Part shown: piece by piece, positions 1-11,500 of the stretch | Layout: each line of letters opens with the position of its first letter | How positions within the stretch are numbered: the stretch's first letter is position 1 | Source: Symsagittifera roscoffensis | Taxonomy: Eukaryota > Xenacoelomorpha > Acoela > Convolutidae | DNA: 64,000 nt | Assembly (NCBI RefSeq): GCF_963678635.1 | Contig: NC_087070.1 | Span: forward strand, 54,476,617-54,540,616 | Direction of reading: 5' to 3' | Program-made: the position numbers and the translations under genes | Notes under the pieces: model-generated | The model's database searches: none | What the model saw: only the letters and a program-made list of their open reading frames with translations | Told to the model about the DNA's origin: nothing

Positions 1-2385
1 TTCTTTCGATGCTTATTACACTTCCTATTGTTCTGTCATGTTTTTGTTTCAAAACTAGCCTTAGTCTTTTTGATAGAACTAGTTTTTTTCACCTTTTCGA
101 TTTTTTCAGTTTTTTTTTGTTTTGTATCGCAAGTGGTGCGAAGCTCAGCTTCGCCTCTTTGTTTATAAACAAATTGTATAGAATTGTACTTGTAGACTTT
201 TCGGTGTATGGAAGTCAACCCGGGTGGTCATAATATTTTGTTCTACTCGCACTGCTGCAGCCATTAATTTTTGTTACAAAAACTCATTTTACATTAGTTT
301 TTTCGAGACTTCTGATATATACTGATTCTGATATATACTTAGTCTGATTTTAGGCCTTGTTTCCTTGTCCCCAATGTTCTCAAAAATTTAAAAATAAATT
401 ATTTTCACCGTAATTTGCAATATTCCGCACTACTCACTTAACCTTATTTCTGACAGACAAAACCCCAAAAGGGCTCATAAACGACTTCAGAGTTTTGGGT
501 CATTAAATTATATCGTCAATAACAATGAAGGTGAAAATGGGCCTTTTCCTTATTTTATTTATAGCACATAACCAGATGATATGGCTCGGATTCAAACCCG
601 CGAAGGTAGCCTTTTTCTTTATTTTCTATTGATCTTCTTGTTTGTTTAAGGCGAGCGTTAATGCTTTCTTTTGTCGGCATCAAACTCATAAGCTAATAAG
701 GAGAGTGATTTCCTGGGCATGTAGCATGGAGTATTCTACTACAATGATTAAAAAAAGAAACTCAGACTATTTTTCCAAACCATGACCAACAAACCTTAAC
801 ATTTATACCACACGCAGCTGAAAAACTAGTATTTTTTGTTATGCCACTTGCAAAGATTTTTTTCCCGTAAACAACTTTTCTTACAATTTTTCAATTTGCT
901 TTATTTTTGAATCTTAACAATTTTTTCGCACTTGGGCTAGAGGAGATAACGCTGTCACCTTTGCACACTATGGTCTGAGGTTCGAATATCGGCTAGGCCT
1001 TGTTTTCTCCATTAAAAATGCGCTGAAAAAAATGTTCGGTAAAAGTTGATTTGTCGGACTCTACTTTATCTGCTCAAGTTTTGTCGGCTTAGTTGCCACA
1101 TCACTGGTTTTTCTTGTACTCTAAGCAAGTATCATGGTAGTTGCAAGTATTGTTCATTGTATGTTCTGGGGGAATGGAAACTTTTAAAAGTCTTCTAATG
1201 AAATCAATTTTTATTTCAGCTAAACTGGTGTATGCTTAAATATTGTCTGCTTTGTTTCCACTTCGTAAATTTTGTTCCGTTGCTATGATAAAATTCAAAT
1301 GACCTGCTTGGCTCACGTTTGTCTAGAATTCTTCTTTGATAAAAACGAGTTTTATGAAAACGTATGGGATCGGGTGATTATTTTTTAAAATGTTTTCTTT
1401 TTTTGCAAATATTTTAGTTTTTTCTCAAAACGTAATCAATCGATTTTCAAAAAATAGGAACCAGAGAAAAAGCTGCCTATTCTGCTTTGTGCCTGCATGC
1501 TCACCTAGTCTCTGTTTGTTTTATCACTTTGTCTGCAGACTTCGAAAAAGTATGTGGGGGATTATTTGACCTATATTTTTGATTTTTAAAACGTCCTCTG
1601 AACAACTATCCTCCCAAATCTGCGATTTTGGTTTCAATGAGTGGAACTTTATGACTTTCGGAATAATCAAGTTTTTAATTTTTTGACCGTTCTTTGAATT
1701 TTTTTGACTTTTTTCCAGATATATCTTCCCAAATCTGAGATTATTTGTTCAATCAAAGTTACAAGTTGCGTGAACTTCTTCTGTATAAGCGGCAAAGCGG
1801 CAACTTTTTCCAAAATCAATGGTTTCCAGAAATGTCAAGTTTTTGAATTGTTGACAGTTTTGGCGTGGGAACATTGATTGAAGTACTCGATCAGAAAAAC
1901 AAGCCGTACGGTGTTAAAATTTGGGAGAAAGGCGTTTAAAAATTAACTTTAAAAACTCTCTTAAAGTTATTTTTGTGACAATTTGATTGTTTTACAAAAT
2001 CTCAGTTCTGTTATCTTAAATCTTAGCTTGAAAGATTAGTCTGCTAAAAGATCCTCATTTAAAATGTTCCTACTCAAACAGATGATTGTTCGAATTTTCC
2101 TTTACGCTTCCAAATAAAGGACCATTTATTCTCTAATTGTATAATTTTCTGGTGCCATGTGTTGTCTTATTGTCGTAATTCATACTGGAGGTTTTCACCG
2201 CAGTTTAGACCCATTATATGGAGAGTATAGTGGCTATTCTTTTATTTTTTGAATGTTTTTCGGCACGTGGGCTCCACAGTAAAAATTGCCCACATTGCAA
2301 ATGAAGGCGCCTTTAAACGGTTTTTTTGTCGATTTAAGATTTTTCAAAAATGTAAATTAAAAAGTTGAGGCTTTTTTGCTCTTAG
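1..2385. other. Gene-free DNA upstream of the doublecortin gene
   Basis: No coding region is recognised. The sequence is AT-rich with many T-runs. Short open stretches near positions 9-233 are low-complexity on both strands and resemble nothing known. A tRNA-like A-box/B-box pair sits at 933-989. The promoter and any 5' untranslated exon of the doublecortin gene would have to lie here, but no TATA or initiator can be assigned with confidence. Confidence 0.5.
926..996 (+). repeat. tRNA-like pol III promoter pair (possible SINE head)
   Basis: An A-box-like TGGGCTAGAGG (933-943) is followed 35 bases later by a B-box-like GGTTCGAATAT (979-989), which is tRNA spacing. Between them lies TTTGCAC, like the anticodon loop of a tRNA-Ala(TGC). 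The anticodon and acceptor stems do not pair, so a functional tRNA is unlikely. A tRNA-derived SINE is the best guess; no second full copy was found in the window. Confidence 0.35.
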
Positions 2386-2386
2386 A
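2371..2386 (+). other. 3' splice site one base before the start codon
   Basis: A pyrimidine-rich tract (cttttttgctcttag) ends in AG at 2384-2385, and the ATG begins at 2387. This means either a 5'-UTR intron with its exon further upstream, or a spliced-leader trans-splice acceptor. The sequence alone does not decide between them. Confidence 0.55.
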
Positions 2387-2548
2387 ATGAATCAAGAAGT
2401 TCTGCTTAGTGAAAACGAAGACAAGAAATCGCTTTACCGGAGCAGACCTATTGCTGAAATCAAGAACGGCTCAGTTTCAAACAGCCGAACATCTTCCAGT
2501 TGCAACTTAGCCGAAGAAGCCGAGACTGAGGAACCCCTTTCGGGCCAG
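2387..2548 (+). CDS. dcx: Doublecortin coding exon 1 (residues 1-54)
   Basis: Encodes the N-terminal 54 residues, starting [14 protein letters not shown], rich in Ser and Glu, with no known domain. The reading frame ends in phase 0 at the donor CAG|gtattt. GC content is clearly higher than in the flanks, which helps mark it as an exon. Confidence 0.85.
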
Positions 2549-5500
2549 GTATTTTTAAGAACATAATCAAATGACTGGCACACATTTAAACACCCTCATA
2601 ATTGAGCCAACATCTCGAATATTTGGCTTCTGAATGAGTTTGACTGAGTCTGACACTGAAGACAAGGTTATGCCGAAAAGTTTTTACTAATTCAAAAAAC
2701 CCTTTTGTTTTTCCTCAGAAAACTAGGCAGATCTTTTTGCTGAATTACCCGAAGTTATAGACCACCTCATTGGAATTCCAATTTGATTCAAACACCAGAT
2801 TTATACATGCTTTCATATTAGATCGTGGTATTGTTAAGGTCTTTGATACCAACCAATCATGATTCAATACTTAAAAGCCCTCTTTAAGTTTGTAAAGTGT
2901 CAGTTTACCTTCCTTGTCAGACTATTTTACTGATTGCTTGCAATGAAGTTAATCTCAATCTTAGCCTTGCTTTAGCCAGTCCATTTAGAAAGCTTCTAAA
3001 TCCATTGAGGCGAAGGAATCGCGAAAGACTCAAAAAACCAGAAAAATTTAAATTGAAAAAAAAAATTTGGAAAATCCGTTTTTCAATGTTTCTAGGAGGA
3101 ACAAAAAGCAAAAGCTTTCATGGAAAACAAATAAATGTGAATTAGAAATTTTTTAGTTTAGCTCACTAAAATTTGAGTATTCGAGCAGTCCGGCTCAAAA
3201 GATTCAACAGAGCATCCCTGTTTCTCCCAAAAAAAAAACTTTTTTTTTTAATCAGTAAAGCCTAATTCTTCAATCGCATTCACGAGAATGAACGAAAATC
3301 TCCTCGCTGTCCAACCAACGATTTTTGTATGAATAAACTGTTTTTTCAATTCACTTGGTAGTTTTTTGTTAAACCAGGAAACTGTGAAAGACATATGGTG
3401 CAGTCGCAAATGCTCAAGTTATCGGCTTATAACATATTTTTTCAAGCTTTAATTTTAACTTTCACTCAATGAATCTGATTTAACTTCAAAATTTTTTCTG
3501 ACAGCTTGCAGTTTTAATAAGCATCAATTTTTATATTACTTTGTTACACTTGTTAAAATTAAAACTAATTGAATATTGATAAAATCATCACAACCTGCAT
3601 TCGATCTATTTAGATTTTGATTTTTTTAAAACTCAACTTCAATTATGCCCTAAATTGTGTCTAACACGATCCATTTTTATCCATTCACATTTACAATTTA
3701 TATTAATTGATACTCGAAACAGCCAATTTAGGTCCATATTGTCGAAACATACCGAGCTTCGATCGATACGGTCGAAACGAATAGTGGGCACCACCTCCAG
3801 TAGCGGATTTAGAGGTAGAAGCAGAAGCCGCCTCCCTCCCCCCCCTCTCTTAGCGATTCGACCCTCTGATGACCCAAAGGATCCCCCTTTTGTACTCTTT
3901 CAAGACATCCATTTTTGGCTGAGGGGGAGCGCGCGCCAAGCAAACACAATTTTTTGGTCAAAACTTTATAAAAATACCTAAAAACGCCTTTTGCGGTATG
4001 TTTTTTTTTTCAAAATAGGGTGTTTATAGTAATTGGGAAAGCTCGAAATCAATTTGTTCGACCTAAAAAAAACCTAGATCAGCCCCTGAGAACCTCGATT
4101 TGGTAAGAAATCTAACAGTTTTTATTGTTTAAGGTGCTTCGGAAAATGGCCGAGCGGAACTTGGAAGGGATGATTAACAATAACAAGCTGACGGACAGTG
4201 GGAACTACTCGTTAGGGGGAAGCAGCGAGATCCTCTCCTTCGAGGATTCGCCCCCACCCAACTCCAACGAGGCTAACTTCAAAGCAAAGTTAGTCGAGCA
4301 TATATATAGACTAATGAATACAATAATGGCGTTTTCTGCGATTTGCAAAGGCTCTATCAAAGGCTATCCACCTGTTTAAAAATGGTCCGTTTCTCTTAAC
4401 TTACAAGTGGTACAACTATTGCAGCCAAAAACGGTCAAGCTGTGATAAAATTGAAGCTAGTAGTCAAGTGAGATTACTGAACTGAATACGATTACAATTA
4501 TGAATTTATTTGATTTTTTTGGTTAAAAGAATCAGGTATATCATCGGCCATCGTGAATTCTAAATAATCCGAATTTGCACCCAATTAAACGATAATTCAA
4601 GGACTTGCTAATTCAAACATTGGGCAAAGCAACAAATTTTCCTCACTTTTGCAATCGGAATTTGGGAAATATGTTCAAATATGCAATAAAAAAGATAAAT
4701 AACCAGGAGCGGATCTAGGATTTTCTGGAGGGGGGGGGGGGGGGCGGATTTTCAAAAAATTTTTAGGCTGGCCAAATTGATTTTCGGAGCTCTCCCAAAT
4801 CGCTATAAAGACCCTATTTTGACCAAATTTTCTGTGCTTTTTAGACGTTTTTAGGCACCTTTTAGAAAGATTTGACCAAAATTTGCGTTTTTTTTTAATC
4901 GCTCACCCCCATTCAACCAACCCTCAAAATGAGTGCATATTGGCGTCAAAAGCGCTTTTAGAAAATTTTTGGCTCAGTTTGCCAAAAAAGGATGTCTCAA
5001 AATACTAACTAAGGGGGACCTTTTGAGTGATCAAAGGGTTGAATTCTTAAGGAGTTGGGGAAGAACGCCTTAGGAATTCAACCCTTCACCAAATCCACGA
5101 GACCCCCCACCACCAAATCCACTACTGATGACTACAATACTATAACAAGAGAGGAAAAAACGGTAAATTTTGAGTCGTAACACTTGATTTATTTTCTTTT
5201 CTGATGGCTAAATAGTAACAAAAAAATGAACAGAACGCTTCAGTTTTAATCTTATTTCCGCTCCCTCCCGATAACTATACCGCCTCCTCCATAGATTCTT
5301 TGAAATGATTCAAATCCGTCTACAGCGATTGGTCACTTCCCAAAGGGATTGGTCACTTCCGAAAGACATTTGTCTTTTCCCAAAGCGATTGGTCACTTCC
5401 GAAAGCAATTGTTCAATTCCCAAAACGATTGATCACTGCTGAAGAAACGTCACTACCCAAATGGCATAAGCAAAGTTGTTCCAAATAGCATAAAAGAAAG

Positions 5501-8500
5501 TTTTTAAAATATGATTTATTAGAATACAAAACTTGAGAGCGAGATGTGACTGTTATCATGACGAGACAAAACTGTGCAATGGATAGTAGGCGCACAGTTT
5601 AGTGTCTGTAGGTCACTGGAATCCAGAGACAAGTTTTTAAGCATGTTCCAAAACTTAATTGGATTCCACGTACAAAATCGATAAAAAGTCATTATTTTTC
5701 ACATCTCTCGGAGATTTTTCAGTAGACCGATTTTTGCGACAAATCATGGTAGAAACAAATTGTTGCAATTTGGGAACAAATTTTTCAACATGTTCTTCAA
5801 TATAACGATAAATTATATGTTTTAAAAACTGGATTGCTCTCTCTGCAAACGCAGCTTTTGTTTCACTCACTGTTGAGTAATCTTCAACGTCTTTCTCCTG
5901 GCAATTTTTTTTGAAAGTTTCCCCATATTCTGTTCTTTTTTCAACCCAAAGCTTTTCAGGAGTGTTTTTTCGAGAAACCATTTTTTAAAAACCTGCAAAG
6001 TAACTTTTGCATACTTTGTTTTCATTGTTTGAACTCTGAAAAATCTCGAAAAATGTCTAGAGCAACTAATAAATACTTAACTCCATTGTTTTGACTAGCT
6101 AACTTGTCTACAAAAGCCAAGTCCATACACCAGATTTCATTGATATATTTTGAAAAAAGCTTGAAGTCTTCGGAAACGTCTGATTGGTGGACCAAATTTT
6201 GTATACGATGTCTTCGTTTGTAAGAATTGTTCTAAAGTATTTTTTGATAAACCGCTCGCTTTACTGAAGTTTTGCACAGATCCGTACGCAGCTCTACCCC
6301 TAAAATAAAACCTGTTTACTCTTACTTTTTTAGATTTTGAATGGGATCCAAGTTCCTTTGTCTTTTGCTTTGGCATTCTGTTGATAATAAGTTTGAGTGG
6401 AATTTGAGTTAATTCCCAAATGGTAAAATAAATATCTGGACAATCAGTATTTTTTTTTGCTTTGGTGCGCACACGAAGTCTGCAATAGATTCTTTTTTTA
6501 TATCTTTTTTTAAATCCAATATGATGTTATCTGACTGGCTCAGTTTAATTCTAGGAAAACTCAAAATTAAATCAATAAGGCGCTTATTGTTACTCGTTTT
6601 CAACTTTGCATTTACAGCACTGTAAATTTAAATAAATCTTTTGGTACAATGTCCTCTTTTTCTTGATTTTTCCCAATTTTTTTCATTAGAATTGTACTCT
6701 GTGATTGATAAACTGAGTACGGAATTAAAACAAACTGTTCCATACTATGTCAATCGCTTAATTACAAATGGGGTGATAATAGATATCTGATAGATCATAG
6801 AAAAATACTGAGTTTCCGCAGTTTGACATGTAATTGTTCCGTCTATTGAAAAAGAACAGGAGCTTTGTCTTTGGGTGCGTTTTTTTTTTCGTTATTCTTC
6901 TTTTTATTTTCCACGCATAATCAGGTAGCAAAAAACATATACGGTAATTGTAGTGTAATATATCATTTCAAAACCCAATCACACGTGATTTGAAGGGCGA
7001 AAAAAATCATAATATGAGTCAGTGATGAGAAAAAACGGTCTGAAAAACCATTGTCACAGCTTCATTTAGCCCATACTAGTCAAAAAAAATTTCGTCAAGA
7101 TTAAAAAAGTATTGTGTGAAAAAAAAACGAGAACACTTTTTAACTAGATTTTTTATATCAAATTTTCATTTTGTTGCTTGTTATTAATTTTTTCGAAACA
7201 ACAGATATCTTCTATATTTATCTAACTAGTTTTCTACTTGTTTGTACGGTTATCTCAACCCATCACGCGCAGAAAATGACACTTATTTGAAAAAAAGAAC
7301 AAAAATGTAGTCTTTTTAATGTTCGGAATATTCTATAAAGTTAAGCTAAGAAGTTGCATGTAGGTCTGCATAATGGTCCTTTGTAAAGAACTCAACAACT
7401 TGTATTCGTGTTTTTTACCTCGCGGATAAAAAAATATTCATGATGCTTGATTTTGCATGAAACAAAAAATAACAAATTAGGGGAAGCTACTTCTTTGCAA
7501 ACAAGGCCATAAGGTCATTAAGAGGCAAACGACTGCGTTCTTCAACACCCAGTGAACACAGTTTGAGTCTAATTATCGAACACTAGATGACAAACACACT
7601 GGATCTCTTTTATTTCCACAAAAATGACAGCATCGGTGTGGATTAAATTAAGAAAAAGGTCGATTTCAAAAAGATCGACTGTTTGTTAAACGACTGTGAT
7701 TTAATTGTCAGAATGCAGGAGCTGGCGGCATTCCGAACCAGTCTGCAGGACCAGCAGAACTACAAGAAGGCGAGGAAGGTGCGCTTCTACAGGAACGGAG
7801 ACAAGTCATTCCCCGGACTACTGGTGGCCATCTCACCGGACAAGTAATGCCTCTTGTTTCACAAACAAACAAGGGCCCATTCCCACTATACCCCCTCCAG
7901 CCGAGCACCAATAAAATTATAACTGCGCCACGGCAGCAGTTTTGTTTTGTTTTATGAGGGCTATTGTTTGCTGGGGGTTATCGGAAATTGTTATGTTTCC
8001 TAAAATGAAATTACTTAATTTGTTTCATTTTAATTTTGAAGAATAATTTTAGAAAAATCACCTGAAATCAAATATAAAACAAGGAAAGTCGCTTCCCATT
8101 ACAGTCTTCCAGGTAAGCTAATTTACGGATAAGGTAAGAAGAAAAATCGAACAAAAAATATTTCGCTTTTTTATGGGAGAGTTCTGATGTTTAGTTATAT
8201 AATAATCTGCAAGAACTAGACGGCGTGCTTGGGACAATAACATACATGAATTATGATATTATCAAGGTCTTAAATTTCTTTATATTTTTTGTAGATACAA
8301 AAATATGGCGGCCCTAATGAAGGAACTGACTCGAGTGTTGAGTACTTCTATGACCCTTATGGACGGCGTGCGGGCCATATATGACCTGGAGGGAAACCCA
8401 ATCAGAGAGATGGACATGTTACTCGAAGGAGAGAGCTACGTTGCAGCTTCAAAGGAACACTTCCAGGTGAGAAAAGCGGCGGTGAATTGAAGTCGCTAAG

Positions 8501-11500
8501 TCTCCTCCCCGCACCCTGCAGATCAGTCTTTAGAGGTCCACCATGATCCGTGCTGTTCTCTCTTGATGGCGAAACAACATTAAACAGAAAATAAAACAAG
8601 GATGGCTGGTAACTGTGCAAGTGGCACAGAATGTTCCGACCATACTTTTAAAAATACATTAATATTTTGTCAAATTAGTGTCGTTTCTTCGGCGTGGTGA
8701 ACAAAAAAGTAGAGCTTATGCATATTCGACGGTCGCATTGTAAAACACGCAAATTGGAAAACAATTTTTGTAGAAAAATTACTAAAAATAAGACAAAAAA
8801 AAATTTAAAAGCGCTAAAATACTCAATTAAAACTAGTTTTTTTTTTGGCTAAAACTAAGCTATCGTAAGCTTTTAAGCCATTAAAAAAAGCTATTGCAAG
8901 CCTGCTTGCTCGCTTTATTCGCTCGAAATGAAACGAAAAATCAAAAAGTTAAAACCGGATTTTCTCGACAGTGGCAAAACTTTTTTGAAATTTTCAAACG
9001 TCGTTCGAGTAACGATTGAAAAGGCTTCACTATGATATATCACTCAACTCTCTCCAATGATTATTTGTCCAATTGTTTTTCTGAATAATATAAACCGCTA
9101 AAGTTCGATCAGCTCATTTCAATGTCACAACCCTCATTTGCCGCCTTAATGCTTTTTCGTCTCAGTGGCTCGTCGTCCTTTTTACCTAGCACCGTTTTCA
9201 TACCTTTATCACGCGATTGAGATTACTTTTCAATCAAAGTCCGAGGAAAGTATGCTACCCAGAAACGAGATTGGCGAATTCCTGAGCTATAACCCGCATT
9301 TAAGAAAAGTGAAAACAAATCGATTATAATGGATTTTTGTGGTCTAAAATGTTGTAAGCATAATCGATTCCCGTGTTACGCTCAGACAACAAAATTGGAC
9401 TAAAAGTGGGTTTAAATACATTTTCTCGCAAAAACAAATGTATTATAGTTCATTTGAAATCCATTATAATGGATTATATATTAAGTACAAAATCACATTA
9501 AAATGGATTTTTTTCCAATTTATTTTCGTTTCGCGTCGTGCAAACTTTTGCAAGAATTTCTGCATTTATCAAATGAGTTATGCGGAAATTTTGCGAAGAG
9601 AGTGCACGGCCTAATCCATTTCTAAATCTAAACTCAATTTGCAAAAAGATTCTGTTAAGCTCTCCCCCCCCCCCCCCAAAGATTGCCCCTTTACTCCCCC
9701 CAACCTGAAACACCGTCCCAACCACCCCCCTCCCGCACCTCATCTGAACCACACCCCCTTTCGCACCTATTAAGCTCTCTCCCTAACGTTCCCCCAAACG
9801 TTTGCCCTCTTAACGTCCCCCCCCAACGTTGGTCCACCACCCCCCCCCCCCCCCCCCCCCCCAACGTTGTTCCCCCCACCTAACGTTTGCCCCCTAACGT
9901 TTGCGCCCCTCACATTTGACCCCTAACGTTTGCCCCCCTAACTTTTCCCCCTATCGTTTGCTCCCCCCCTAACGTTTGCCCCCCCCCCCCCGACGTTCCC
10001 TCCGAACGCTCCCCCGTAACGTTTGCTCCCTGACGTTGCCCCCCGAACGTTTGCCCCCCTGACGTTTCCCCCCCCCCCACCCCCACCGGAAAGGGTATTA
10101 GTCCACTTCCAACGTTGGGGGGGGGGGGCTTGTAAAGGGGTAAAGGCTTGGGGGTAATGGAAGGGGGAGTTGTTAGTCCACTTCCAACTTTGCCACCCCC
10201 CTCCCCCAAAGTTTCTAATAGTTTAAGAAAATTTATGAAAAGAACAAAATGCAGTTACAGTTATTGAGTAACTTCAAAAAAGTAACAAAAATACCAAAGT
10301 TAGGCAGAGAAAAATTAAATTGAACAACTAGTAACCAATTTTAGTTTAAGACGTAGAAAAGACTTTATGTGCGTTGAAGTTTGCATCTGAGTAAAGTGAA
10401 AAAAAAATCGATTATAATTATTTTAATTGTCAGTATCCACAAAAGTGAAAAAAAAAAATTGAATATTATGGATGAAAAAATGATTTTGATGCCTCGAAAA
10501 ATAGTTATATTATATTCCATTTTTAATTGATTATAATCGATTTGTTTTCACTTTTGTGGACACTGACAAGGAAACTCAATTATAATCAATTTTTATTCAT
10601 GGAACTCCAATGCGGGAGTGTACATTTTTGGGCGCTTTACCATCTTTTCATCTCTTTCTCTAATTATAATTACAATATACATTCGTTTGAAAAATGTTGA
10701 CGCGCAATTGGTATTTGAGAACAAGTATTAGCGTCTTTTCCTGTGCTTCGCGCGATGATACAACTATATGAACGCGTATAAATGGAGCTAATTTGTACGA
10801 CCACAATTGTAACCGACCACAATTGTCGGATCAACCGTATCATCTCCTCCCCTAAGTGGCCTACCGTAGAATGTCCTCCCTAAGCACAAATTTGAAAAAG
10901 ATTTTACGCATAAAATATTCACTTCAAACAAGCGCGCTGAATATACTGCTGGAGAAAAATTTTAAAGACGAACAACTATTTTATCTTGTTAATAGCGTAA
11001 AATATTTTTTAAGATTGTTTTTTTTCGCCCTTGAAGTCATTTTCTGAAAAACCTGTATTTTATCCCCCCTAAATTGATTTGAAGTGTGGGGGGAATTATA
11101 CGGTTGATCCCAACTGTTTTCAAAAAATTTTGAAAAAATAAAAAATATCCAAAAAATTTTGTCGAAAGTTTTTTTTTTGCCAGAAGTGCTAAGTGAAGCT
11201 TCCAAAATGGGTTTTCTTTTTAATAAAATCCCGTTTTTTTCTAAATGGCTAATTTTTATGCGCAACGTTACTCGATCGCTTTACTTGCTCAAAATTTAAA
11301 CTAGTTTTTCTTGACACTGGGACAATTTTTTGAAAATTTTTTAATATCATTCGAATCACGACTGAAAGGCCCATTCCGATTATGATTTGTGGTACCTGAT
11401 TTTGCGTGGAAAACAAAAAAGTAGCGTGGTGTCTAACAGATGAAATTGAGATGACTTATTTTCAGTTTCTGGAGTACGAGGCGGTTGCCACAGCCAGCTG

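Larger units (their letters stand above)
4289..7711 (+). other. Doublecortin intron 2
   Basis: 3423-bp intron, phase 2. It carries hAT-like MITE 2 (4704-5127), a 21-bp minisatellite (5326-5446) and an antisense integrase pseudogene (5655-6603). The remainder, 6604-7711, is AT-rich and shows nothing recognisable. Confidence 0.8.
8467..11465 (+). other. Doublecortin intron 4 (source copy of repeat block D)
   Basis: 2999-bp intron, phase 0. The stretch from about 8860 to 9290 and from 10617 to 11465 reappears in blocks D1-D4 further right in the window, so this is copy D0. Between them lies a 1.3-kb insertion (9293-10616) absent from the other copies. A paralogous sub-repeat (a CTCG-rich start, a TTTTCTCGACA-type core, then a TCGTTCGA-like motif) occurs twice, at about 8905-9030 and 11265-11375. 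Confidence 0.7.

Noticed and set aside
570-610. B-box-like GGGTTTGAATCCG on the - strand (possible tRNA)
   Set aside because: No A box at the right distance and no cloverleaf stems; kept out as a chance or heavily decayed match.
5326-5446. Regular short repeats considered as a CRISPR array
   Set aside because: Repeats are contiguous without unique spacers, and the window is eukaryotic.
5413-5595. 60-codon frame on the - strand beside the integrase fossil
   Set aside because: Overlaps the minisatellite and shows no similarity to the expected integrase C-terminus.
9683-10209. Pro- and Gly-rich open frames on both strands
   Set aside because: Produced by the C-tract minisatellite; low complexity with no start context.
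10856-11047. 63-codon frame conserved at 10856, 21655 and 28994
   Set aside because: Non-synonymous changes are as common as silent ones, and it lies within a TIR element; conservation reflects recent duplication.
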